DNA of 64,000 nt from Geosiphon pyriformis (GCA_016748015.1 JAAOMT010000563.1:397924-461923), one strand, 5' to 3'. Counted from the stretch's first letter, positions 17,140 through 29,631 are shown. The notes: generated from the letters alone by a model not told the origin. Numbers and translations: made by a program.

Positions 17140-18139
17140 GTAAATCTGCACCCCCATCCAACATCCCCTTTCTTCACCTCCTCTCTAACATTCTTTCTAT
17201 TACTTACTTTAATCTCATTTTTAATAAAGCCAACTCTTTTTCACTCGTTTTTCCCCCCTCTTTTCTTTTCTCTCTTCTCTTCTTCACCACCACTTTAGAC
17301 CGGTGAATAAAAAATAACAAACCAGCAAAAAGCAGCAAACTGTACAGTGTACGGGTAATATATCTCTTAATCAAAATTAAAATTATTTCTTTTTGTCGTG
17401 ATTTTTTTCTCTTCAATCAACAAAAATATATATCAATGAAGAAAGCTTTAAGGACTATATATTAGATTTTTTCACTTGGATAAAGATTGCGAGTTTTTTC
17501 AAACATTTTACATTTTATTCCCGAGTTGCTGCAAAACAACTAGAAAAACTAAAAAAGAACAAAGAGTTTGTTGCTCGTTTTATCCATCAACTGGGAACAT
17601 TATCTTGAAATCTCCTCTTGCTATTTTTTATTCGTGACAATACTAAGCAATTCTCTCCTCAATTATTCCCCATTTTCCTGATATCAACAATTTAATAGAT
17701 TATCGACAAAATATAGACGCTGCCAAAGAGCCTCCCATACAAACTTCGTAAAGAAAGCTGATCTCTTCGCCTCACTCTCACCTGAGAAAAAAAAGAAAAA
17801 AAGAAAATTCTTGTAATTTTCTTTCACTCCCTCCCCTTCATTCAAAAACTTCATTTTCCGTTTACAACTCGCTGGTCAAATAGACACATCAGAATTGCAA
17901 ACCCCAAACAGCATTCAACGTTCTTCACAAATAGAATAGCATAAACTTTTCCTTCAAACTACATTACAACTACTACTGGTTGCTGGTATCTTTAAAATAA
18001 TAGGTACATATAATAATAATAATAATAATAACAATAATAATTATAATAATTATAATAATAATAATTTTTTTTTTTCATGTAAAAAATCTTTTTCTTGACC
18101 GTCCAAAATTAATCACCGATTCTTTTTCTCTCTTACTAG
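17140..18139 (+). promoter_or_regulatory. Pyrimidine-rich leader with a short upstream ORF
   Basis: The plus strand is rich in CT runs (for example tcttttctctcttctcttct), as in promoters and 5' leaders of expressed fungal genes. A nine-codon ORF, ATG at 17436 and TAG at 17463-17465, is the last upstream ATG with more than one codon. A possible leader intron has a donor at 18004 (ggtaca) and an acceptor ending at 18139 (ttactag). The leader could therefore be long, spliced and under translational control. Confidence 0.4.
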
Positions 18140-20774
18140 CGTATCTTACTCAAAATCTTTACCAGAATTTACCACGCCGACTTCTCCGGCCCCTTCACTC
18201 TCTCACTTTTCCACCACGAATTCCAACAACAATAACAGTTCTTCCTCCGTCACGAACTCGCCAAAGAACCAGAACTCTACCGCGAATTCAGCCTCCACTT
18301 CTCCAAAAACTAATAACAGCAACAACTCTCAAGCTGCGTCACGCTCTTTAAACAACAACAACAACAACAACAACTCCTCCTCTGTGAACACTTCTCCCTC
18401 GTCTACCTCTGTTAATTTACCTCCTCACCCTTCCGCCTTCTCTCCTTATCAAAATTCAGCTCAGCATCCTACACCAGTCACAACCCCAACATCTATTCCT
18501 AAAAACCCTCTTTCACAACCAGAAGTAAACATGATGACTTCACATTTGGAAAATGGTGCCAGTCCTACTTTAGGCTATCCACCACACACCCACTTTGCAA
18601 ATCCCACAGCTCATCCCTATTGGCCACAATGGTCCGGTGTTAATGGGGCTAATGGGACCAATGGAGTAGCCGTTGCCACATTATCAAATAATCAAGGAAG
18701 TGCCTTCATGCCAGCATATGGGAGTCCAGCAGGAGCTGCTATTTCCCAACACAATCCTCGCCCAAAATTAACAACAACAATATGGGAAGATGAAGCCACA
18801 CTTTGTTACCAAGTTGATGCTCGAGGCATCTGTGTAGCAAGACGTCAAGGTACTATTTCAATTTGTCAATTCTTCCAGATTTTATACTTAAAATTGCTGA
18901 CTATGAATTCTGAGAAAACTTATTGATCCTTGTCAAAATGAGATGGGGGCCTATAATTTGGTCAAATCGATTCCCAACATCTAAATTATTATTTATCAAT
19001 TATCCAATTCAACATATTTATCCAGTTATTTCCGGCATCCTTTTAATAACCCTTTTCTCTTTTTTTTTTTTTTTTTTTTTTTACCAAATAACTTTAGATA
19101 ATGACATGATCAACGGTACAAAACTGTTAAATGTAGTCGGAATGTCACGAGGCAAAAGAGACGGCATTCTCAAAAATGAAAAAGGCAGAGTTGTAGTGAA
19201 AGTTGGAGCAATGCATCTTAAAGGTGTTTGGTATGTAGAGCTTTACGGCCCCACAGATTTTATACAATATATAATTCATCCAGAAAAATTCATCTTCTTA
19301 CCAAACTATTACTATACAAAATGATTCACATTATAGGATTACATTTTCACGTGCAAAGGCCCTTGCCACCCAATTCAAAATTACTGAGCTACTTTATCCA
19401 CTTTTCGTGGAGGATCCAAGTGTCTTTCTTCACAATTCTTACGGTAGCCCTGTGCACAGAATTCCTTCAATGGGCACAGCAGCATCGTCTCAATGGAGAC
19501 CTCATCATTTCACCAACACGTTCAATAATGGCACCTATGCTGAAACAGGTAGGCCATGGTATCCATACAGTAGTGGTAGTCCTGTTGCCAGTATGATTCA
19601 ACCCACATCAGGTTCCCAAGGTATGGCGATTTCCTTCTTTTTTTTTTGGTGATCTTCCCAAGTCATCTACATTGTGTCTTTTGTAGTTAACATCAATTCC
19701 TTTCCTTTTCTTTAAAGGAACAAGAGGCCATAATCCTCATCCTCCGCAACATATCGAGGAAGAATATACAAACTATAACCTGATGAATGGACAATCGCAA
19801 CAGGGTCAACAAGGAGTTGTAGTCTCTGGAGGTGTAAGTACTTGAGAAATCTCGAAACTTTGTTTACGCTTTCGAAATCATACGTGAAAAAACTTAACGA
19901 GTCGTTTATTTTCTAGAATTCATTTCAGGGAAGACCTCCAGCACAGTACGAAGGATCACCAAATTCGCAACAAATTCGTACGCCCAATCCTCTCTACAAT
20001 AGTGTGAAAGCTGAGGAAGGTTCCCCAAGTAATGGAACAACAAGTTATTTCCGTTCCGCTTCTGGCCTCTATAACCTTGTTTCTGCAACCGAAGTTGTTG
20101 GTGGAACAACATCACAATCCGCTTCTCCTCAATTGATTGGTCAAAAACGTAGCTATGACGGGGATGACAATGATGAGTATAACAATGCCGTCAATCATTC
20201 CAATCAATCGAGTCCTCCACTTCCTATGCATCCCCCACCGTTGTCTAGCATAGCTGTTGGTGCGACAATGAATGTGGCCGCAAATTCTTTCCCAAGTCCA
20301 TTGAACGTTAGCCCACAATCATCTCCAGGAAACACATCAGCTTTCTCCGGATGGAATCACGCTGGAAAACGAGTGAAATACGAATATCCCGAAGCCACTA
20401 CTCCATCATCAGCTCACTCATCTCCGAGGATTGGACCTGGTTATCAATTGCCTGGTTTAGGCGCAGGCCCTGCTACCCCCGGATCAGCAACTACCCCAAC
20501 ACAGGCATCATACACAAACAGCTCACTTCAATTGGTGACTAATGCTCAAGGTAGTCCTCATCATTATTCATCTGCCGCCAATAACGGTCCCGCCACAGGT
20601 ACAACAACACCAACAACCGAAGGATTAGATCGGTACTTTCAAGATAGTGCTGTATTAAATACACCACCGGAAAGTGGTGGCGTCGGTACTCCAGTCGAGG
20701 AGAATAATAGACGCTATGATCAATACCGACGAGATGAATCAAATGATGAATTAAACAACAGTCAATGGGAATAG
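18140..20774 (+). CDS. APSES-domain transcription factor, StuA/Efg1/Phd1 type
   Basis: Sequence-specific DNA-binding regulator of development and morphogenesis in fungi, acting in the nucleus. Exons: (18140 or 18531)-18849, 19098-19230, 19337-19620, 19718-19833, 19917-20774. The APSES domain runs from exon 1 into exon 3: [63 protein letters not shown]. The tail is long and rich in Ser, Pro, Asn and Gly, with basic clusters GQKRSYD and GKRVKYEYP as possible nuclear signals. The first ATG in frame is 18531 (aacATGATG, A at -3), giving 569 residues. The same frame stays open upstream to the acceptor at 18139 and codes Asn/Ser/Thr-rich sequence, but no ATG was found for it. Either the start is 18531 and that part is leader, or a first exon is missing from the model. 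The downstream gene is convergent. Confidence 0.88.
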
Positions 20775-22146
20775 ATCTGTCGGGTTGTGATTTTAGTAGT
20801 ATAATCTAGATAAAAAGGTTGAATGTGAATACCCATCATGACTCTTCCGTTCTCTCTCCCGATCTTTCCTACTACGCTATTATTTTTATGGCAAAAAAAA
20901 AACAACTGAAAATCTTCAAAGAAACATTTTTCTCCCTTTTCTTTTTGTAGTTTCTCTTTACGCTTTTTTTCTTTCAATACGGCACGTGGCTACAACTAGT
21001 TATCTACGTCTCGTTTCTCTTTTTTTTTTAATTTTTCAAATGGACTTTTTAGAGCACTTCATATAAACAAATCAATTAGACAGAACACCCTAGAGAGGGC
21101 AAAATACATACACAAGCACATACGCCACCCACATACAAAAAACTTCTACAATCAACACCCTCTCCCGACAAATAACGAAAGAGATATATATTGTGATTCA
21201 GTTATTTGAGATTGTCAATACATCCATGTGAGTTTGGCTACAAGATAAAATGCTAAATACATAAAAAACCATGTTGGTTTCTTTTTTCTTTTCTGTTTGT
21301 AAATATGCAAAATGATGAGGCAGAATGGATGGATAATCTATTTTATTATCAATAGACGTGAAGTTTAAAAATATTTTGGTCTAAAAAGTTTGCGAGATAC
21401 TTATTCATAATATTATTGAACTTTGAGAACCATAATTTAAAACATGAAAAGACTCGAGCTCCAGAATAAGATTATATATTATCAGCGCATACTAAAGGGA
21501 TATAAAATTTTTTATCATTGTTTGATTGATATCTAGTACGGCTAGTAAAGATATTGTGAAAATAAAGATCTGTGATCTGCCAAATCAGTAAATTAATTGA
21601 TCAATAAAAGCAGCTTTTAAGTCTCAAAGCCTAATGTCTGATCCAAGAAAATGTTTTAATTAATATTATTTTTACAATACAATAGATCTAATTAAACATA
21701 TTGGTTTTATTTAATTAATTTTTACAAATATTTTTAATGCTTATTATTAGATATTTGTTATAATTAACAAACAAACCAATTTTATAATTTAACAACTTGG
21801 TATAAATTTTACATTTGTGTTAAAATTAATATTTTTTGTTTTTAATAAATTAATATTTAATATAAATAGTTATTTACATAGTTGTAATTTATATAATAAT
21901 GCTTTAATTAAATTTTCAAATTATAAATACAATTAGTTGCAATCTGTTCAATATTATGTGTCATATTTAAAAATTCGATTTTTAGTAATTAAAATCAATT
22001 TTTTATTAAAATACTTATTTTTAATATGAAAATCAAAACATCAACAAGATTCTAAAGATCGTCAGAACGAAACACTTACAATTTTTCTTTTATTTTTATT
22101 TTTATTTTTATTTCTCAGTAAATCAAGAAAAATAATGGGATGATTT
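20775..22146. other. Intergenic region between convergent genes, with a small AT island
   Basis: Presumed 3' UTR of the APSES gene, then from about 21640 to 22050 a patch with very little G or C, similar in look to the larger islands at 30, 38 and 61 kb. No gene was seen. Confidence 0.5.
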
Positions 22147-23928
22147 TTAATTGTTTTTGACCTCCCACCATGCACGTGGAGGTTTTACTCGCCTACCAGA
22201 ACGGGTTGTTTTCTTTGATCTATTAAGGTGATCAACAGGAGTATAAATGGAACTTTTTCGTCTTCTTGTAGTCGGGGAAACAAGGCGAGGAGGCTCAGGT
22301 GTAATATTATTAGTGACCTCAGGATAGGAAATTTCAGGAACAGTATTGATGGGATCGGAAGAGAAGGCTTCATGGAGAATATCATCGCTGTGATCAGAAG
22401 ATGAGGCTTTGGCTTCAACAATCCCAGGGGGATCCAGAGATGTTTCTAGAAGGGTAGTATTGGTGAAATCGGAATGAGCAGTATCGACAACGACAGAAAT
22501 GAGGACATTAGATGAAGCGGCTTCGCGAATATCACTAGCGTAATCGGAAGGGATTTCGGGACCGACACATTTAATAGCATCAGAAAATATTTTGGGAGCT
22601 ACCGCCGCAATTGAATTATTTTTCGAATCACTAACGGGAGGGATGTTTGAATTGGTTTCCGAGTCATCAGAAGGTGAAGAATCTACGTCATTCGTGACAG
22701 TTTTCGAATTTTCAATGGACAACGCAACAACCATATTCGAGTTAATCCCCGAGTCATCAATAGGGGGACCAGCTGTTAAATCTAAGTTAGCCTCCAAATC
22801 ATCAATAGGCAATGACACTATTAAATCCAATTTATCAGCTTGTATGTCATCAACGGAGGCAGGAGCTACGAGATCCAATTTATCGGTCTCTTCTAATTCA
22901 CCATCATCAGATGACTCATTTAAGGCTTGCTTTTGTAACTTGGTAACCATTAGCCTGATATCACGTTTTTCCTCACGAACAAGAAGCTCACCAAGAGTGG
23001 CCTCTGACCAATCTTCCGGGAAGCCAAATTTAAAATCTTTGACATACTTTTCGGAGAATCCTAAGTTAAAGATTAAATTTAGGAGAATATTCATGAGACC
23101 AATTATATAAAAATATTTTAATAATTTACCATCTTTACACATTTTTTCATAGTCCAAATCACCATGAAGTTGAACAATTGTCCCAGTAAACGTTTCCAAA
23201 GTGTGTTCATCTATTCTACTTATTATAAGTGAACTATGCCATTTCTTAAATTTATAGTTATTTTCAATAAATGAATAAATTGATGATTAATATCCATTTA
23301 ATTATTGGTTTTTGGATGGATTCTGAAATTAAAAATAGATTACCGATTTCATTCCAAGTTCAGAATTTTGACGAAAGCCTTCAATAAGGATCCATGTTTT
23401 GAGCTGTTCCCCTTTCTTTTTAATTATTATAAAATAAATCAATTTAAGAATTTTTACTATAAATCAAGAACATAATTTTAAATGCTTTGGTTTGACCTTT
23501 GATCATAATATACTTACAAAACCTGGAGCCAATATACATCGAAGGCACCATCGTGAAAGAACTATGGTATACTTTGTCTCATCGAATTTGGAATTACTTC
23601 GTATACGTTTAAGGTTTTCTGAAAGATCATGTTGATCACTGGTCCTTAACTTTCTTTTGTCTTTGAAAACTGAAAGATATGTTGCTGATGATGATGATGA
23701 TAATGATGGAGATGGCCCAAAAACCGACTCTAATGTATTCTTATGATTTTTAGGGGTTATGCTCCCTGACATAGTTTGATAGTCCGTCGAAATAAAGGAT
23801 TTCATCTTTTCTGGCGACGTGTCAGTTTGCAACATCGACGACGATCGAGTTACAAGCAGCGAATTTTTATTCTCAATTTTGGCAGAAAATCCTGACGTAT
23901 ATTTATATCCAGGTTTCAATTGGTGCAT
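22147..23928 (-). CDS. SANTA-domain protein with C-terminal CENP-C-like motif; candidate KNL2/M18BP1
   Basis: Four exons on the minus strand: 23928-23518, 23415-23344, 23244-23130, 23060-22147; 503 residues. Residues about 120-215 form a SANTA domain: YTIVLSRWCLR, LKTWILIEGFRQ, KWHSSLIISRIDEHTLET, and the hallmark end KDFKFGFPEDW, all recovered only after splicing. The middle is acidic, with six degenerate 15-16-residue repeats of the form DKLDLxxxxxxDD. The last 19 residues hold RSGRRVKPPRAWW, which fits the CENP-C motif (Arg-rich stretch, Pro, aromatic-Trp) that binds the CENP-A nucleosome. In animals and plants SANTA proteins with such a motif (KNL2/M18BP1) help deposit CENP-A at centromeres. 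No Myb/SANT domain is visible. The SANTA call is firm; the centromere role is inference from the combination. Confidence 0.8.
22150..22206 (-). other. CENP-C-like (CENPC-k) motif coding segment
   Basis: Codes the last 19 residues of the SANTA protein. The order Arg-Ser-x-Arg-Arg, then Pro-Pro, then Trp-Trp matches the CENP-C motif pattern. It is the only strongly basic segment after a long acidic region. Confidence 0.6.
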
Positions 23929-24224
23929 ATTAATTTCCTAAACCCAAAGTTCATTTAAGGAACAGAATATTTAGTGGCAATGATTGATCCTTTTAATTAT
24001 GACACCTAATTTTGATTTATAACGTTAATTAATTCATTGAATGTTATTTAAAAATCGCGTGGATGCGAGAATAAATCACAATTTTGCTTTATCCCTCAAT
24101 CTTTTGAAATTCTTCAGCTTCCCGGCTAATGTTCCAAGTTCGCTAACATTTGATCACGCGTGACACCAGACTCGACTTTTTCGGTTGAAAAATGAAGTTA
24201 AAAAACCGGAAATAGTACAGTATC

Positions 24225-25048
24225 GAATGGTGGTTGGCACCGCAAAAAGGTAAATTTTCATATTCTATTAAATAGAAATTTCATATGTAATTATTTGTTC
24301 ACATGATAAATCCAAATGCGTGTCGTAAACAAGGAATCGACAAAGACCTCGATTCATTCACGCGAGAAAGGTCGAAAATGGCAAAGAACTTTTTTTGGTT
24401 CAATTCAAAAGGTAATCGACTCTTTGGAGAATATGATAACTTATTTTTCTTCAAAGTCCCACCTTCAACGATGTGCTTTTACTGTTGCGAAGCGAGTTTG
24501 TTAAGATCATTCTTTACCAGAGCCCATCCCTAGTCGGTGGATTGCGGCCGGTAGTAATCGTTGCCTCGATTCTTTAATTGAAAAGTACAATAAAGAGGTC
24601 TGGCGTCAATTCAGAAGTGTTAATAATGGATTAAATCAAGATCAGGAAGTTCCAACTTTCAGTTCATAAAGAGCTGATATTATGGTACAAAGATAGGAAT
24701 TGCGTAAAGCAAAAACTTTTATATGTTTCTCTTTTCAAACATCGAATGTACCCTAATTTTAGGTGGAAATCGATTAACAAATGGATCCCACTGTATTGCA
24801 ACCTGGTGAAATAGTTGATCACGATATTCCATTTGGCCGGTGGTCTCAGGTAAATTATAACACATATATGATATTTCCTGGTTCGCATCGTCAAAATGCA
24901 AATACAATGCTAGAAAGGATCGATACAGGCACCACTCAACGGCGAACATTATTGCACATCCGATCAAGGAGAGTCCCGCCTTCGAGTTCTTCTGATTCAA
25001 TCAACTCATTTCTTCGGCTTCCTCTTTCTTATCAGACGAAGATTTGAT
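24225..25048 (+). pseudogene. Remains of an unrecognised protein-coding gene
   Basis: One frame reads like protein from about 24316 (IQKVIDSLENMITYF, LQRCAFTVAKRVC), meets TAA at 24502-24504, and continues in the same frame with good composition (PEPIPSRWIAAGSNRCLDS, IEKYNKEVWRQF) to about 24669. A one-base shift then opens another plausible stretch (HKELILWYKDRNC, LFKHRMYPNFRWKS) until about 24840. A third frame from ATG 24781 gives 88 residues. No splice sites remove the stop or the shift. I read this as a gene broken by a nonsense codon and at least one frameshift. The family is not recognised, and an alternative intron pattern cannot be excluded. Confidence 0.3.
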
Positions 25049-26807
25049 TATGCCATAAGATCATAATTTCAATAACAATAGTGAAAGAAATGAAGGGATG
25101 ATCGCCGAATTGTAGTAGGAATTAAAGACCAGGTTTTAAAAAACCGTCCATGTCAATATGCGATTCTGGATTTGGAGAAGGAGAAGAAAGGTGCATGTGA
25201 CGGTTTTGCGTATTTTAACTTTATACAAATTCTCACTCTGATTTATCGAACAGATTTTATTACAATTTTCACCCTTCTTCCAAAAAAAAACAGAGATCTC
25301 ATTAAATCAGCTTCTTGTGAGTTTTTTTTTCGTTTTATCATCTGATCGTTATACTACTTCGAATAAGATTCTTTATGATCACATACATCAAAATATCCTT
25401 TTTTCACATGTCATAGCCCCATTATTGAAGATGGGAAAAATCGAAAAGCACACAGACAACGCCATGATCGATGAGCAATTGATAAAATAGATTCGTTGTA
25501 GAATTCTTAGCCTTGAGCAAAGATACCTTTCTACAACTTGATAAATCCAAGATTCCTTAGCTTAGAGAATTTTCAAGGATGACCGCTATTCGGGGGATAT
25601 TGTCAATTTTCTGAAGAAAAAACTCAAGGATACGGATAATGTCGGCTTTCCCAGTAATATATACAACTTTTTGAAAATCATTGGATTTTTCGGGGAAAGA
25701 TGAACACATTTAACTTTTAAGGTGAAAATTACTCCTTCACAAGGTTCAAAACAACAACAGTGAGCGTAAATTTTAGCAGATATTTAATTTTAGAGTCTAA
25801 ACCTATTATTGATATCACCCTTTTGTGGATTAGCCCAAACTATTTTTCTCAATGATTATTGAAGGTCGGTCCAGATTACTCAAAATTCTCGCGATTTAAA
25901 GAGCAATCATAGACTTGTATACACGCTACAGTCGCTTGATCATCTCAAACCAGTTTTCATCATATTTAATAATCACAAAAGTCATTTTCACCTACTAAAT
26001 TGGGATTTCTAATATAAAAACCCCATCTAGAGTGAAGAATTTTCTCAAGATAACAATATATTAAATAATATTTGAAGAATGTAAAATTTGCAAGTTTAGC
26101 TGAAAGTATTAATTTAAAAAGACGAAGTTGTGTAACTAAAAGTCATTAACCTCCAATAATAGCAATTATTTATCCTTTACATACTGCGAGCACAGATTAA
26201 TGCATATGAATTTATGATGATAAATTGGAAAATCCTCTGGGTATTATGATTTCTGCCTTAAAATATCTAGCTCTGATTTTGTTCCACAAGATCCGTTATT
26301 TATATAAATAGAAGCTGGGCTCATTTATCATTTTTTTAAAATTTGAATCCCATTCAAAAATCAATCTTATAATAATTATGAGTGTTAATTCAAGATTTCA
26401 AAGAGCTAACGTAAGTTCGGGTTATGGGATTACGCGAATTTTGAAACAAATGTTTAGTCTTAATTGAAAATTTCCCAAATTTTTTATTTCGTCATCATTT
26501 TTTTAATACTAAATCATCTGATCAAACTTTTTGAAATTAGCATCAAGTTAAAAATATTTGCCTGGTCTTTCGTGTATCAAAACAAGATAACCATTGCAAT
26601 CATTTTATCAATAATATTTGGACAAAACTGAAAATTTTCAAGTTAGCCTTGGATGTTTTTTTTGTTTATGCTATGTCGTAAATACAGTAAAATATCTAGA
26701 CCTTAAGTTCTTAATCACCCAATCTCAATCAAGTTGAAAAATTAATTCGTTTTCCTTTTCAATTCTAACTCTTGAAATATTAGCCTGGAGGGTCTTATAG
26801 ACGTCTA
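25049..26807. other. Intergenic region, nothing recognised
   Basis: Base composition is moderate and no long open frame is present. It may hold further decayed sequence in its first half and the promoter of the inositol transporter gene at its right end. Confidence 0.5.
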
Positions 26808-29631
26808 ATGGATAAATCGGATCTGGAAGATAGCGAATTCATTTCTCCTGCAACAAAATCAGGTTTGCAAGAATTATGCTCGACCTCATCCAATGATGAT
26901 AATAATCCTTCTCAACAGTCAAACGAAATTGCTACGGCGAATACGGATCACAAGAATCAATTTTATCCCCATCATAATATAGAACATCATGATACCACAC
27001 TTTTGAAAGATGTAGAAAAGCATGCAAAAATTACATCAAGGGTTTATTTTTCGGCTTTTTTCGTTGCCATTGGTGGGTTTTTATTTGGGTAAGTGAAGGC
27101 TTATTTCGAGTAATACAGCCATATAATATGAGTGTTTCTTTTCTTCTGTTAATACAATTGTTCAAAATCTAACTTGAGAGCCTTTTTTTTACTCTTACCG
27201 TGGGGATTATAATAGGTATGATACCGGTGTAATAAGTAGCGCGATGTTGTTAATTGAACAGGATTTTTCAATGACTGCACTTGAAAAGGGAATTGTTGTT
27301 GGTGGTTAGTAAATTCTTACTACTATATCTGAAGTGTTAATTTGATCCTCATGGGTTTTATTGACTGAAAAGAGTCATTCTCGCTGCCAAATCTTTTTAG
27401 CAACTACAATCGGGGCTTTTTTTGGTAGTTTGGGAGCTGGTATGCATGTAAAAATATTTAAAACTCCAAGATCAATAGCTTTTCTATTATAATAAATTTT
27501 GAAAATTTGTCCAAAATAGGACTCATTTCGGATACAATGGGTCGACGCATAACATCAATTTTAGCGGCGCTTGTGTTTATTCTAGGTGCATTGGTTATGG
27601 CTTTTGCTCATAATTACGCGTTTCTAGTCATTGGACGTTTAATTGTCGGCTTTGGTGTCGGATTAGCTTCGATGGTGGTGCCAATATATATTGGTGAAAT
27701 ATCACCAAGATATTATCGTGGTCGATTAGTCACGCTTAATGTGCTTATGATTACGGGTGGCCAGGTTGTTGCGTGAGTGTTTTTGAAATTTTTCCAAGAC
27801 CAAAAGATGCATATAAAAAAGATTTTATTCCTGCTTGCAGATATATGATTGGAATCGCGTTTATTGAGATAGGTCAAGGTTGGCGTTGGATGGTAATTTG
27901 TTTTGTTTTGAATATTTAATTCTTGTGAATTTGGAATTAAACCCAACTCTTTTTGGCATCAAGGTCGGCGTTTCAGCACTACCAGCCATGATTCAATTGA
28001 TAGGTATAATAATCCAAAGAATTTAAAAGAGAATAATTTAATAAATCTAAAGTAACTCTATTTTTTTACAGGGTTTCCATTTGTCCCCGAAAGTCCACGT
28101 TACCTAGTACGTGCTGCAAAACCAGCTAAAGCTAAAAAAGTATTACAAATGATTTATCCTGATGCTCCGGAATCTTTCCTCGATAAAGGTTGACTAGTAT
28201 GCTGCACCGTATTAATGTATCGGCTTTTAATTGCAATCATGATGGCACTAGCATAATCCCTTTCTTTGATTGATTTTCCCTCCAGAAATCGCCACCATTC
28301 AAGATACTATCGCTGAGACGACAACTGGTTCTTATAAAGAATTGCTACATTATCCGAATTCTCGACCGATGATTATTGCTTGTGGTCTGCAAGCATTTCA
28401 GCAGCTCTCTGGATTCGACACTGCAATGTATTATGGGGTAAGCTTGGGTTGGGTAAAACATTGGGATTCAAATTGTCTTTCAGAAAGAAAAATTTTCACG
28501 TGTGATATTTCTTAAAGGGAACCATTATGAAAATGGCTGGATTCGCGACTGTCAAAAGCGCTACCATCTTTTCAGTTTTGGTAGCCTTGACAAATTTTCT
28601 AATGACTGGTAAGCAAAATTTAAACTTCACATTTAAAAACATCCGTATCATGTTTCTAAAATTGGTTTTAATAATAAAATGATTTTCAAATAGCTGTTGC
28701 ACTCTATGTAATCGACAAAATTGGTCGAAGACGAATTCTCCTGGTCACAATTATTGGAATGGTAATTGGTCTTTTATTACTTGGAACTGGATTCATTTTT
28801 GTCACCGGATTTGTCCCAAAGCAAGACTCTTGTAGTGAATATGGGACGCGTTGTGGATCATGTTTGCAAGACGATCGATGTGCCTTTACAATTCCAGAGA
28901 AAATATGTCTCCCTAAACCTGATAATGGTGATGAATATAAAATCATGAACATTTCATTATCCACCTACTCCTCTACTGATTATTATAATAGTTGCCCGGA
29001 TGTGAATTATAGAGGAACTTATTTAACATTGATGAGTCTGGTATTTTATGTGGTAAGCTTATTTACGGTTTGAGAATGATTTCTAAATTTCAAGTTTGAA
29101 CTCGATGTTCAATTCTTAATGCTTTAATATAACTTATTTCTTTAAAAAGGCTGCTTATGCATTAGGCCTCGGTCATGCACCATGGTTGATTCAAAGTGAA
29201 CTATTCCCGTTAAATGTTCGTGGTCGAGCTAACGGGATCGCAACTGGTAATATAACATATTTTCTTATTTCAAGCTTGAGCCATTTTCCTTAAAACCTTC
29301 TGTTTTGGAAGATTTTCTCCTAACTACCTTTTAATAAATTTGTCCAATATTCACAAAAATATTAGCCACAAACTGGATCTTTAACTTGGCAGTTTCTGTT
29401 TCCTTCCTACCCTTAACTGAAGCAATAACCGCCACAGGTAAATTTCTTTTTCATCATTATAATATCTAAACATTTTGGTATTTGAAATAATCAAAAATTT
29501 AATCCAATCTTTAACCAGGCACATTTTGGCTTTATGCCGGTATAATGATTTTGGGTTGGATATTCGTTTTTCGATGGGTTCCTGAAACTAAAGGCAAAAG
29601 TTTGGAAGAAGTAAAAGAAGTGTTTTTTTAA
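26808..29631 (+). CDS. Myo-inositol/H+ symporter, MFS sugar-porter family
   Basis: Plasma-membrane carrier, most like myo-inositol transporters (Itr1, plant INT, animal HMIT). Thirteen exons: 26808-27088, 27216-27304, 27401-27439, 27520-27772, 27841-27892, 27964-28003, 28072-28188, 28286-28437, 28518-28608, 28694-29052, 29150-29246, 29366-29437, 29519-29631; 584 residues, usual for the family. Seen in order: cytosolic acidic N-terminus; first membrane segment GGFLFGYDTGVIS; loop motif SDTMGRR; PESPRYLV; QQLSGFDTAMYYG; second loop DKIGRRR; and PETKGKSLEEV after the last segment. Between segments 9 and 10 lies an extracellular loop with about six Cys (CSEYGTRCGSC, RCAF, ICLP, SCPDV), the PSI/plexin-like insert known from HMIT and plant INT proteins. 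That loop favours inositol over hexose. The intron donor at 27305 is an unusual GTTAGT. In a symbiont it may take up host inositol; that is inference. Confidence 0.9.

Larger units (their letters stand above)
10507..18122. other. Long gene-free region upstream of the APSES gene
   Basis: About 7.6 kb without a convincing gene. It holds many microsatellites (GATTT, AAT, AAGC/AGC, GGT-AGT-GCT, GAGGGA, GATA/GA, ATT). Two parts are less AT-rich, 14.1-15.06 kb and 15.77-16.15 kb, but their open frames run through repeats or start on non-ATG codons. From about 17.14 kb the plus strand becomes strongly pyrimidine-rich, like a fungal promoter and 5' leader for the gene that follows. Confidence 0.55.

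Noticed and set aside
22592-23110. 172-codon plus-strand open frame
   Set aside because: It is the antisense shadow of the SANTA gene's last exon, which has the domain and splice support.
24719-25000. 93-codon minus-strand frame
   Set aside because: It overlaps the plus-strand remains with better codon quality; no family features and no splice partner.
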